Part shown: positions 1 to 10,281 of the stretch, piece by piece
How the letters are laid out: each line of letters opens with the position of its first letter
Position numbering within the stretch: the stretch's first letter is position 1
NCBI GenBank assembly: GCA_905250125.1
Contig: CAJNOL010000248.1
Location: forward strand, 62,001-126,000
Length of the DNA: 64,000 bases
Source of the DNA: Rotaria sordida
Taxonomy: Eukaryota; Rotifera; Eurotatoria; Philodinida; Philodinidae
Direction: 5' to 3'
Made by a program: the position numbers and the translations under genes
Notes under the pieces: generated by a model
What the model saw: the letters and a program-made list of their open reading frames with translations, nothing else
Told to the model about the DNA's origin: nothing
Database searches by the model: none

Positions 1-708
1 TAAAATATACGTATATGTTATTTGAATAAAGATATTGATCCTTTGATTTTGTTAGAAAATAAATCAATGAAAGTGTCAAGTTTATTTTCTTCTGTTTTAT
101 GAAAAAAAAAATTTTTTTTTCGATAACAATACATTAGAGTTTCAGAAGAAATTACTAAAATTCGATAACAAAATTCAATGCAGTACTTTACTTCATGGAA
201 AATAAATCTAATTTAAACTACGCAAAAAAAAACATATTGTTAAAATTGAAACTATTCACTGCAATAATAAAAAATAATATTTATACGAATTCAGAAGAAT
301 ACGATTGTGTTAATTATAAGAAAAAATGTATTTCTTAATTATCGAATGGGTCGTCAAATAGTATTTTCCTCATACATTCCTATCATTAATTCCTTTAAAA
401 AAAAGACTTTGAAAAAGTATTTATTATTTCCTACCTTATGTAAATTATACGTATGTTTATTGGACGTTGGTATGAAAAATATTTATATTTTTGACTTCAA
501 TGGGCTTTTTTGCTTGTTATTGTGACACGTCAACTAATTATATATAAAATGCACGATGTGCGTGAAAAGAATCACATAAAAAAATATCATTCTCTCACAT
601 TTTTTGATCGTCTATACATCATTTATTACGTTCTTTAATCTTTTCTTTTGATATACTCCTTACTACGACTCATTATAATGATGGGAGATATGAATCATCA
701 AAGGTTTA
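1..708. other. AT-rich gene-free stretch
   Basis: Very AT-rich sequence with homopolymer A/T runs. The only open frames are short and low in complexity (for example 307-525), with no recognisable domain and no splice context. I see no gene, RNA or clear repeat here. Confidence 0.5.
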
Positions 709-1062
709 GGATTTGTATCAACAGCACACGCCGGTGCAAAATCGAAAGCAAAACAATGGAAGGACCACATATACACGTCCTAGAAGTAATATCTGTTCAC
801 TAAGTCAATAACAAGCTGCATTATATCCAAAAAAATGGAATCAGTATCACATCTTGATGACTCATCCAACAATCAACTCAAAGATATCATTTTCACCGAT
901 CGTCATCAAATTTAATGGTGAATAACAATTTTCGATTAAGGAAATTACTGATGATCTAATCTCGTAATGGAAAAATCAGCACAGAATTAATTTAATAATT
1001 ACGGTACATTTTGATCATGTGCACTCTCTCTCTTGTTATTTTTGTCGATGACTCATTAATCT
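709..1062 (+). pseudogene. decayed coding-like frame, unknown family
   Basis: One plus-strand frame reads as protein-like sequence (polar, few homopolymers, segments such as QFSIKEITDDLIS and WKNQHRIN) but is cut by in-frame stops, each following or preceding otherwise smooth coding sequence. Near 1025-1035 a run of CT dinucleotides appears to hold a frameshift, after which LVIFVDDSLIFE follows. No start codon, intron signals or catalytic motif are visible. It ends where the foldback repeat starting near 1063 begins. It may be a remnant of a retroelement or other multicopy protein; the family is not identified and that reading is inference. Confidence 0.35.
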
Positions 1063-3635
1063 TTGAATTATTATTATTATCGGAATTTTAAAAGAAGGTA
1101 ATCGAGGAGGGTTGCCACCTCTTCTGCTCTTTGCGGAAAAGTTCCGCTTTTTTTCCGCTGTTCCACAATTTTTCGCTTTTTGATATGGGAAACTTAAAAT
1201 TTATTCTTTATTTAAAAATTTGTGGCAATAAAATTCATTACGATTATGTTCACTATGTTAGCTGTAGAGACCTGCATCAAAATGAATTTCGAAGTTGTTT
1301 TGAAGTCAACTAAATATCTTGCCAATAATTCACTTTGAATATCAGAATCTTTGTGCTTTTGTAGGCTTTGCTCTTTGATTGATTTTCTATAGGCCGATGT
1401 ACCTTGGAGATTCGATCAACATCACATTGAGGCCTACGAACACGAAGAGAAAGTGGGAATCAACTTTGACTCCGAGTTTTTCCATTCCGATTTCCTCTTC
1501 GTGTCGGTACACTTCAATGTGACGTTGATTAGGCCTCCAAGATATATCCGATTGTGGGAAATCGACCAAAGAGCAAAGCCTGAAACGCATAAAGTTTCTG
1601 ATGTTCAAATGAATTATTGGCAAGAAATTTATTTGACTCCGAAACGACTTCGAAATTAACTCGGATGCAGATCTCTAGTTATCTGTCATTTACAATCTAT
1701 TATTTTCTAAATGATGCTTTCCGTGTTCTATTTCGGAAAGCAGTGCTACTACCGTAATTGTTTTTTCGGAACCAATACATATATCCGATAATTACGGCAA
1801 TTGAATGTCAGTCGATTCAATCGTTGCACAAATGCAGATTCATTGAAATACTTTATTGTCACACGAACACGCATATACTTTCATGATTTCAAAAGGAGTT
1901 TCTAAGCGAAAACCATTGGAACGGCACATGTAACTGATTTGAAAAAATCATGTGCTTAATAAAATATCATCTTCCTTATGTATTTCTCATTGTGTTTTGG
2001 AACTTTGAGAATGAAGAAGTATCACAGAAAGAAGCAAAAAGTTATTTAAACCCATAGCAATGTCAAAGTCTCACAAAAAACAGCTTTCCGCAATTTTCCC
2101 ATTTTTTGTACTTTCTCTTTCCGCATTTTTCCGCTTTTCTGACTGAGCTTTCCGCTTTTTTGACTTGACCAGGTGGCATCCCTGTAATCGAGCAAAATGC
2201 TTATAACTTTTTAACGAAGATAGCTAGGGCCATGCAATTTTCACCAATCGAAAGAAAAGACATGGGGATGTCTTTTTCTTCAATATTGTATAAAAATGAA
2301 ATCACTGTAGAATCAATCATTTCTACAAAACATTACAAAAAATGCATGAAAACGATCTGTTATACTGATGAAATTTTGGTTTTGACATATGATCTAGAGA
2401 GAGGAATTTCAGATCTATAGTTCAAGATATAATTCGGATCATTATCTTCTCACATTCTGATGTTGAGCAAATAAAATCGTCTATTTACTTCCACGAAAAT
2501 TATGAATTTCTTTTATTTTTTAAGCAAATATCTTAACTTTTCGTCAAAGCTTCATCTGAATGACAGACCATTTTTTATTCATTATTTGGAATGTTTTACA
2601 GAAATGACTGATTTTAAAATGATTTCGTCTTATACAATATTGGAGAAAAAGATATCCCCATGTCTTTAGGGAACTGCGGACCCACATTTTTTTTGGATCT
2701 GGACCCCATATGATGCGCTATATTAGTTTCCAAGAAACTCAATAGGTTTCTGGACACCAAATCAATTTCCGAAAACTGCATTTCGTTTTCCTAGTGGACA
2801 TACTAGGCATAATGGACATATGATACTTCATATTGTTTCCAAGAAACTATATATGACTTTCCGGATATCAACACACACAGCATCTTTGCTACTGTGGATG
2901 ATGGTGAAAACAAACATAAATAATGTTCAGTGCCTTTATGTATTTAGAATATGCGTAAATCAATCGGTTTCCTTTTCTAGAAACTAGTTTGATTCGAAAT
3001 TATGTCCATTATGCCCATTGTGAACCTCTTGTCCATCTCTTTGCAGTGAAAACAGTTTCCTGAAAACTAATAGAACGTGTTGAATCCCAGATCCAGACAT
3101 GGACCCGAACAAAGTTTAAGATTTGGATCCAGACCCGACCTGGACCCAAAAAAAAATTAAAAATTTGCATGTGCACCCAATCCAGTTCCCGTTGGGTCCC
3201 GACCCGACCCCAAGCGGATCCAAACTCGAAATTTTTTCCATTGATACCTAGCATCCTTCGTGTACATGAATAAGTGAAGGATCAAGATTTCAGCTATTTA
3301 TTTGCTACACTCAGAAAAAATCTCAACGTACAGTTATATCTTGTTGCTGTATTTCTTACCTGGACAGCAGGGGTCCATAAAAAAGTGTAACCGAGCCCAA
3401 CAAAAGATAAAAGGTTGCACCCGGATCCGAAAAAAAACAACTTTGGAACCAGATCGGGCTGGGTCCGCGTTTGGGTCGAATCCCGATCTCGAAGGATCTG
3501 CAGCTTCCTATATATCTCTTCTTTCGGTCGGTGAAAACCACAGGACTCTAGCTATCTTCGATAAAAAATTATAAGCATTTTGCCTGATAACTTTCTTTTA
3601 AAACTCCGATAATAATCAGATGATTAGTGAAATGA
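1063..3635. mobile_element. large foldback (long-TIR) DNA element, interrupted
   Basis: The left arm (about 1063-1106 resumed at 2193-2260) is the inverted complement of the right arm (about 3515-3635): both contain TTTTAAAAGAA next to GCAAAATGCTTATAA and GAAGATAGCTAG, then the conserved inner motif CACCAATCGAAAGAA. A second, inner inverted pair lies at about 2250-2340 and 2572-2667 and carries GACATGGGGAT. The left arm is split by the hAT-type MITE at 1107-2184. The interior 2690-3500 holds GC-richer degenerate repeats built around GGACCC/GACCCGA words. No transposase frame is visible, so the element is non-autonomous. Confidence 0.7.
1107..2184. mobile_element. hAT-type MITE with 8-bp target duplication
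   Basis: Left terminus GAGGGTTGCCACCT and right terminus AGGTGGCATCCCTG are inverted repeats (right end read inward: CAGGGATGCCACCT). The 8-bp TAATCGAG occurs immediately outside both ends (1099-1106 and 2185-2192), the target-site duplication length of hAT transposons. Inside is a ~425-bp imperfect palindrome at 1258-1683, and CCGCTTTTT-like words are repeated near both ends. No transposase frame is present. Confidence 0.8.
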
Positions 3636-4041
3636 ATGATGCATTTTAAACAAGGGGGAAACAGCGATCTGTGATTTTGTGATCTAAAATGATCTAAGAT
3701 GATTTAAATGATTTTTGGTGATTGAATATCGTGCAAATATTTCCCCCCATAAAGTGATTGTTAGAGTTATTTTCGATTAATATCTTCTATGAAGAAAAGG
3801 TAATTGAAATTTACAGTGTTAATATTTAGTTTATTCCGATTATTGATGAAGTGATTGTTCGAATATTGGCTCTGTATATTAGAAAAAGCCAAAGACTTGT
3901 ATAGATAAAATCATATTCATGTAACATAGTGTATGAGTTATACATTTAGATTCTTCTTCTTGCACATCTGCTCAGTCAGATACATTTATTGTCACTGCAA
4001 CCCAGATCAATCATGGTCGGTCGTACACTAACCAATCATGG

Positions 4042-4510
4042 CGGATAACGGCGACTGTTTACGGTAGCCGTTTACAGTCATGGTAAACGATACTTTACAG
4101 CATATTACGACCACCGTAAACAATGCCCGTAAAAGACCACCGTAAACCACTAGCATAATAATACGGCGACTGTATACTTTGTTCGAAAAACACCGCCAGA
4201 CATCGAATACGTCAAGTGTTCGCGGTAGCCATTTACAACAGTCGTAAATAACGCTTTACGACATATTACGACCATTGTAAACAACGACCGTAAAATGTCC
4301 CCGTCAACGACTAGCGTAGCAACACAGCGGCTGTATACGTCGAGGAGATAAGATGTCGTAAAACATCGTGTACATGAGTTGTATACGGTAGTCGCTCACA
4401 GCGATCGTAAATCATGCTTAACGGCCATCGTACACAATGACCAAAACAAGTTGCCGTGAACGACTTCCGTAACAATACGGCGAGTGTATACTCTCGTCAG
4501 ATAATATCGC
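4042..4510. repeat. ~162-bp tandem satellite, about three copies
   Basis: Marker words recur at a fixed spacing: GGTAGCCGTTTACA at 4063, GGTAGCCATTTACA at 4224 and GGTAGTCGCTCACA at 4387, with TACGACCACCGTAAACA-like words in step. The unit is about 161-163 bp, diverged between copies, rich in CG and TAAA words and visibly GC-richer than its surroundings. It has no coding potential. Confidence 0.75.
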
Positions 4511-4799
4511 AAGGTACCGTCTCGGTCTACTGGAACTTGTCTGATACAGGATCATTATTTTTTATCGTATTTCGTCGTAAAAAGTTGTTAACGTTGGCGA
4601 ACCCCACTTATTCAATATAAATAATATGCTTTCAGGATCAGCTAAACAGGTCGCTAGATAACAAGAGTTCCATTTCGACAGAGTTGAGAAAGAATCGCGA
4701 ATTCTGCCTTCTGCCATGAACAATACTTTTATAAAATTCAAGATTTTTAGAAGTACCTTATTTATGCGATTTCGGTTGATATCCCTTGGGGTCTCGATA

Positions 4800-4907
4800 A
4801 AAGGATGTGGATGAGAGGGGTATGAGGTGTGGGGTGTAGTGTGGGTGCGGATGTGGCTCTCGGTGTAAGTAAAAAGAAAAATGACTCCCACACCCACACC
4901 CACACCC
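4800..4907. repeat. telomere-like tract (CCCACA)n with degenerate TGTGGG
   Basis: Positions 4887-4907 are three and a half perfect CCCACA units. The preceding 4800-4860 holds degenerate G-rich words (GTGTGGGGTGTAGTGTGGG) in the opposite sense. CCCACA is the complement of the TGTGGG telomere unit reported for bdelloid rotifers; that identification is established knowledge applied here, not proven for this species. Confidence 0.55.
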
Positions 4908-4965
4908 TTGTTATATATATAAATGCATTAATGATGAACAACCAACAATTCGTACATTAACTGAC

Positions 4966-5585
4966 GAGGGAACATTCTCAAGTGTCACATCGCTTTTGAG
5001 TCGAGCGTATGTGCATCATGTAGACCCTAATGATCTATGAATACTCTGAAGAAAGTTCGTGCTGCTAGCTTATTACTGCCGAGATATTGCATTTTTATTG
5101 TATGTTTAAGAAAAAAAGCTGTGGTCCCCCTCAGGAACACTAGAAAACCCAAGTTTCGAACTTCGATTTGAAACTTTGCATAGAGATAGGCCTCAGTGAG
5201 AATAGTTTATTGTGAAAGTTTCAGATCTTTTCGTTGTTCCTATCCTAAGATACAGCTATGGTAAAATAGCTTATATACATCAGCAGATTACGATTTTCTT
5301 ATTTCAGACTAGGAGTAATCAAAAGATCTGAAACTTTTACAATAAACTATTCTTATTGAGACCTGTTCTTGTACAGAGTTTCAAGTTGAAATTCGAAACT
5401 CAGTTTTCCTAATGGTCGTGAGGGGGACCACGGCTTTTTGCTTATGCATACAGTAAAAATGCAATATCTCGGCAGTAATAAGCTAGGGGTACGAACTTTC
5501 TACAGAGTATTCATAGATCATTATGGTCTACATGATGCACATACGCTCGACTCAAAAGCAATGTGACACTTGAGAATGTTCCCTC
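4966..5585. mobile_element. 620-bp foldback MITE, copy 1
   Basis: The whole element is an imperfect palindrome. GAGGGAACATTCTCAAGTGT at the left end is matched by its inverted complement ending CCCTC at 5585, and the arms stay complementary almost to the centre near 5275. Words such as CTCGGCAGTAATAAGC and CTTTTGAGTCGAGCG occur once in each orientation. A second copy lies at 48811-49425 and a diverged one at 63380-63960. It has no reading frame of its own. Confidence 0.85.
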
Positions 5586-5591
5586 GTAAGA

Positions 5592-6103
5592 TTGAACTCC
5601 TCTTCAAACACACGATCTGTCACTACACATTTAGTAAGGTTTTACGATAAATTATTGGAATGTGACACATTTTATATTAGATTGAACTATCTTTTAATAG
5701 GCAGTCGTACATGGTTTTGTCAGTTTGTCGCAGAACATTTTGAGGATTTTACGTTTTATCCGACAGCAGAACACCCAATGGTTTTTTACTTTTGACCTTT
5801 GATCCTGACACATACACACAAACTATTATATTCTTTTCATATGACCGTTCCTTCAGTCGAGGGAACCATACCAGGAACACAATGAGAAATTAGGGAAGAA
5901 CTCCTTCAATTAGAAATACGCAAATTATGTCAATTTTTACCACATAGTTTTTATTCCATTTATCACCTATTCACCACTGAGCAACGGTCAAAAGCTCTTC
6001 AGTTAAACGATGAACGTTATAAAATAATACAAGAAGTAAAAAGACAGTAGTGGCATGTATCTTTGTCTGTTTATGAAATTAAATTACAAGGATATGATCA
6101 ATA
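5592..6103 (+). pseudogene. decayed reading frame with in-frame stops
   Basis: A single plus-strand frame stays protein-like for about 170 codons (segments TRSVTTHLVRFYDKLLE, SRTWFCQFVAEHFEDF, EIREELLQLEIRKLCQFL, RSKALQLNDERYKIIQEV) but contains stops at 5793-5795 and three later positions without frameshifts. The later three stops each follow a Gln codon. The first 67 codons are open. No start codon with good context and no known domain is recognised. It lies directly beside the foldback MITE that ends at 5585. Probably a dead copy of a gene or mobile-element protein; origin unknown. Confidence 0.4.
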
Positions 6104-6362
6104 ATACTACCACCTTGCTGTGTTTTTTGATTTATATTTCTAGATTCGATAACCGATAGAAAGAAGCGCTAACTCTCATGAATAGCCGATCGGATATTGG
6201 AAGATATAGATGCAATCCTTGCTCTAATTTCATGATCTTTGCTTAGTGAGTGTTTCATACTTATTAGAGCATGTTCATTATACTTTCGTAGACAAGTGTT
6301 ATGATTTATGATTTTTAAACTTTTTAATTTCATTAATACACTCATTCTCACTCCTTGTTAAA

Positions 6363-8839
6363 CTATAATCTGTACTTATTGAAAAAAGGGATGATAACAC
6401 TTGATGTAGCATCAAACACAGTAGTGGTACAATCATTCGTTCCCACCTTTCCATTGCACTTTGCTGGTAATGTTGTACGAGGCCATCCATGTTGCCCTTC
6501 AGTGATCTTGTATCCTATAACAATACCACCTGCTTTACAGTTCGTGTTCCACGTTTGAATTTCAACCAGTTGTTGAGGGTCTGTTCCTTTCGATAGATGA
6601 GAGATTGTCGCGTTGCCCTGACATCCATTGCGTGATGCCCATCCTTGTCGAAAACTGTTAATACTGACCTGCGGCGCACCGTGTGCTTGTCCACCATTAT
6701 ATGCCGCCACACTGTCTGCAGTACCGTGAAAGTCGAGAATGGGTATGGCACGTTGAGTGGGACAATCTCCGTTGAATGTAGTCGTATAGAAAGCTGCTGA
6801 GACAGTTGCAAAGGCGGCAAACTTTGCAGCTATCCATGGTGTACAGGCGAGAAGGTTGACGAATCCTGCACCTAGACAATTCCGAAAAACATTATCCAGC
6901 TTTCATATATTTTGCAAATTTTGGAAGAATTTCTAGGAAAAACTCGAGATTTCGAGCTCGTTTGGTCTGTACGGTTGAATTCGGCTTATCACTACGACAG
7001 GGAGTATTTAGAAAAAGAATGATAAGGACTTTTATAATGGCTGTTTTTACTTGAAGATACCGAAGAAAAGTCTTATAGAAAACTGACTTTTGTTGACTAG
7101 GGCCATAAATTGTTTTGGCGCATACAGTAGAGCTTTCTTTCTTTCAATAAGCAAGGATCAAGTTTGAGAACAAAATTTCGTTTTTGCAAAGAAGGAATAA
7201 CTTACAGAGAATGTGTTTATGACAGAAGAGAAAAACATTTTAGGTATCCGACCACAAAGCTGGTTTTTTGTTAAAAATCATGATTCTTTAGAAACCAAGT
7301 TCAAATATCAATTCCAAGAAGCTTTTTTTCTTCTGTTCAGCTGAAACTTCCGAGTTTTTTCTTCTTAATGCCGAGAAGACCTTCATTCATCAGTCGTCAT
7401 GTATATTTCAGTTATGGGTTCGCTTAGATAATGAATTTGAAAACTATTCACTAAGAGAACGATAACTTTCGCAATGGGTGAATCCATAGAGCGTCTACTA
7501 CTTCGAGTGAAAGTTTTGAAATATTTCTGTACCTATGTAGAAAAATGTCGAATTTTAATCAGAGTATGAGAATTAATGACCAAACCAGGTATAGCTCTCT
7601 TCTATGAGGAATCAGGTGTATTCATGAGTGGATTGGATCTGTAGGCTACATGATAGAAGCGAGTTTTAGCTTTTTCGTTCCTTGATTTTCCAACCCCTGT
7701 GATTGATGTCAAATACTGAAAGTCACTATAAAGAATCTTTCTAACCTGCGGCAGAGTTCCGTGAACTTTTGTTCAAAAAAAACAGGAGAGGACCAGAGCT
7801 AATCCGACTTAACTTATTCGGACTCATTATAGAAGACAGCTACATCCAACATGGTCGCTCATTTACATAATCGGAATAAATTTTCATCTTTTTAGATAGT
7901 TATAAAAAATACATCAGCATAGTCGTCATGGAATAAAGGTGAAACTCGCTCTCTCTTTCGTTCATAGGGATAGTAGGCATGCAATACAAAATCCGTCCGA
8001 GAGGGGGTGTCCTCAAAACAATCGACAGACGAACTTAACGTTCTCTTTTGTTTGTTCTGGAGAAAGTTCCACAACATATCTAAAAAATGTTTCATGCTGC
8101 TGGTAGAAACTCTACGGATTGACACACTAACTTTACTGAATATTCAGTAACCAAAGAAGTATAGACCGGAAAGAGCTGAGTGTTTCTTTTTAAAATCCAT
8201 TTGTATAGCCACGACGAAGTGACAAGGGAATGTATATTCGTTACACTTGGATAAAGAATCTGATCGTCAAATAAATAGTAAAAACTACAACATACCATTA
8301 CTCTTGCCAGTTGCATAGATTCGAGACGAATCGACACAGAATATACTTTGGAGTGTGAAGATCATTGTGTTCACAAAAGCAATCTATATTGCTAACTCTT
8401 TCTGAATAGAAGTGGAAGAGGATCGAAAAGGACTCACATCATCTACACCGGGAGCAGAATATGGCGCACCTTGCCAAGCAGTCTGTCCATCCGTCCCCAG
8501 CTTTCCCTTAGGATAGACAGCGATGATTCCCGCACCGCTGATAAGTAGACCTTTTTGAGATAATTGAGATAGATCTTCTTGTTTGTCCATATCTCCATTG
8601 TGACCATGAAAGGAGAAGACAATAGCGTGTCCTCGATTGTTTTGAAAGTTGGCTGAGAGGTGCACCTTGTAGTGACGAACGGGTTGACCATTTGCCGCGG
8701 GAACCCTTATTGATGTCGTTTGACCCGCAGAAAAATCACTTGGCAGAGGTTTTCCACAGCCAGAACTCAGTACAGATTCCGATGGAAGCACCATCAGAGC
8801 GAGAACGCTCGCCCAACAGAGTAGGAGTTGTTGTCGCAT
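6363..8839 (-). CDS. secreted feruloyl esterase-like hydrolase (CE1/PHB-depolymerase superfamily)
   Basis: Three exons on the minus strand: 8438-8839, 8296-8383 and 6363-6871, all with GT-AG introns and consistent phases, give 332 residues, typical for this family. An N-terminal signal peptide (MRQQLLLCWASVLALMVL) precedes the alpha/beta-hydrolase fold. Visible landmarks are the oxyanion region FSFHGHNGD, the nucleophile elbow RIYATGKSNGAGF (Ser) split by intron 2, the acid in FHGTADSV (Asp) and the histidine in EGQHGWPR. Several cysteines suggest an extracellular enzyme. The family cleaves ferulate and related esters from plant cell wall polysaccharide and is typical of fungi and bacteria, so horizontal acquisition followed by intron gain is likely (inference). 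An upstream in-frame ATG at 8869 overlaps a TATATAAA sequence, so the downstream ATG is preferred. Intron 2 is unusually long (1.4 kb). Confidence 0.85.
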
Positions 8840-8864
8840 GAATGTCTTCGAATGAATGGAAAGA

Positions 8865-8876
8865 CACATTTATATA
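8865..8876 (-). promoter_or_regulatory. TATA-like box of the esterase gene
   Basis: On the minus strand TTATATAAATG lies about 30 nt upstream of the preferred start codon at 8839 and overlaps an alternative ATG at 8869. If it acts as a TATA box, transcription would begin near the second ATG. This is inference from position only. Confidence 0.3.
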
Positions 8877-8879
8877 AAG

Positions 8880-9830
8880 AAGATAACGTAGCAACGACTA
8901 AGTCGCTCTTTCTCTCTCGAACGCTGGATGATACAAAACTCATTATAAGTAGATGTTGTTTTGTAGTTTGAACAAATACTTGTCTTCAATTTCTTTCTGT
9001 AAATGCATATATTTTATCTTATGTAATTACATTTAATATTTGCGAAATCTATACTGTGAATGTAAATACGCTTTTGTGAGCTCTCTCTGAGATGTGATCT
9101 AGACGTCGTTTACTAAAGAATATATTGTGATAAAAAGAAAACTCCAAAAAAATGTGTGTATTACACATAGGGAGAAACATTTGGTACGAAACTTTTTTCA
9201 GATCGAGAGAAGAAGAAAGGTCTGAATAAATACCTTTTTTTTTGAAAGTGTATCATAGATAACAGTCTTTAAAAAAAACAGAAATATATAATTGAAAAAA
9301 GAAGACGATTAAGCGAAAGCTGTGTAATCGCTGATAGCTGCCTCGTATTAGTTGCTAAGCTCTCGTTTTTTTACTCATGTCATGTGATACGAAGAAAATG
9401 GAAATTAAAGAGGAAAGAAAGCGAATCCCTTATTAGCGCTGCTCGACAACATATTGCGCAGTATTTTATTTTTTATTTGAACTCTTCAATCTGCTTTCTA
9501 TTTTATACGTAAACGAAAATGAATTCGGATCAAGCAAAATGCGTGAGTATCTATGTGGAACTATAAAAAGCGGGGTTTTTCAAGTAAGTGAAAAGACAAA
9601 GTTTTTTCTTTTCAAGGAAATTTTAGCTCCGGTGCACGTTGAGAACGTGATGGATTGTAAAGAGACTAGGAAAAAAAACAATCCGGCTGCTAAAATAAAT
9701 AGAGGACATTTTAAATAAAAACCGAAGAAACCTAAGGAGGTAGACGCGAAGATGGATGCTAGAGATTAATAAATAATATTCAAAGATCGACGAATGACAT
9801 CACAGCTAAAAAAGATTATAGATATCTTAG
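8880..9830. other. gene-free stretch upstream of the esterase
   Basis: AT-rich sequence without a convincing frame, palindrome or tandem repeat. It separates the esterase promoter region from the telomere-like tract at 9864. Confidence 0.4.
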
Positions 9831-9863
9831 GGTGTGGGGCTTCTTCACAGCCACAGCTACAAG

Positions 9864-9927
9864 CACACCCATCCACACCCACACCTCACACCTACACTCA
9901 TACCAACACCCGCCACCCACACCCATT
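9864..9927. repeat. degenerate C-rich telomere-like tract
   Basis: Words such as CCATCCACACCCACACCTCA and CCACCCACACCC form an irregular C-strand tract related to CCCACA but less regular than the tract ending at 4907. Both tracts lie inside the 6.5-kb TIR-bounded segment. Confidence 0.4.
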
Positions 9928-10281
9928 AAATTTGATTCTATTCTTGCGATTGTAAAAAGCCATGTATGAATTAGAATCATTGATCCTGGAATGATTTTTT
10001 TGCTGAGTTAAAATGGTTTAAAATGATTTAAAATGATCTAAGATGATCCAAGATGATTTAAATGATTTAAATGATTTAAGATGATTTATTTGATCTAATT
10101 TTGATTTTCGGCTGATCTAAATCAGTTGTTTCTCCCTTGGTTTTAAATGACTTTATTTTTCGTTAGAAAATAAGTACACGCAATAATCCGACATATTCTC
10201 GTCAGGATATTTCTATCAATACTTTATTCTGATAATAATGATCTTTAATCGAAAACAAGTACATTTGAAAAGTCAATCTGA

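Larger units (their letters stand above)
3651..10139. mobile_element. candidate 6.5-kb TIR-bounded segment carrying the esterase gene
   Basis: The left end CAAGGGGGAAACA and the right end, read inward, CAAGGGAGAAACA match at 12 of 13 positions. The flanking 8-mers are ATTTTAAA (3643-3650) and GTTTTAAA (10140-10147), a 7/8 match of hAT-like length. Inside both ends lie short runs of GATCTAAAATGATCTAAGAT-type repeats (about 3681-3725 and 10010-10095), although these are in direct, not inverted, orientation. The interior holds a satellite, telomere-like tracts, a foldback MITE, a decayed frame and the feruloyl esterase. No transposase was found, so it is either non-autonomous or a chance pairing of ends. 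Confidence 0.4.

Noticed and set aside
3009..3574. Frames in the GGACCC-rich interior of the first foldback element
   Set aside because: Open on both strands because of repeat composition; residues are repetitive and match no domain.
7892..8337. Minus-strand frames inside esterase intron 2 and over exon 2
   Set aside because: They lack family motifs; the 8092-8337 frame is an out-of-frame reading of the true exon 2.
10010..10095. Short repeats of GATTTAAATGATC type as a possible CRISPR-like array
   Set aside because: Eukaryotic context, no unique spacers; these are degenerate subterminal or simple repeats.
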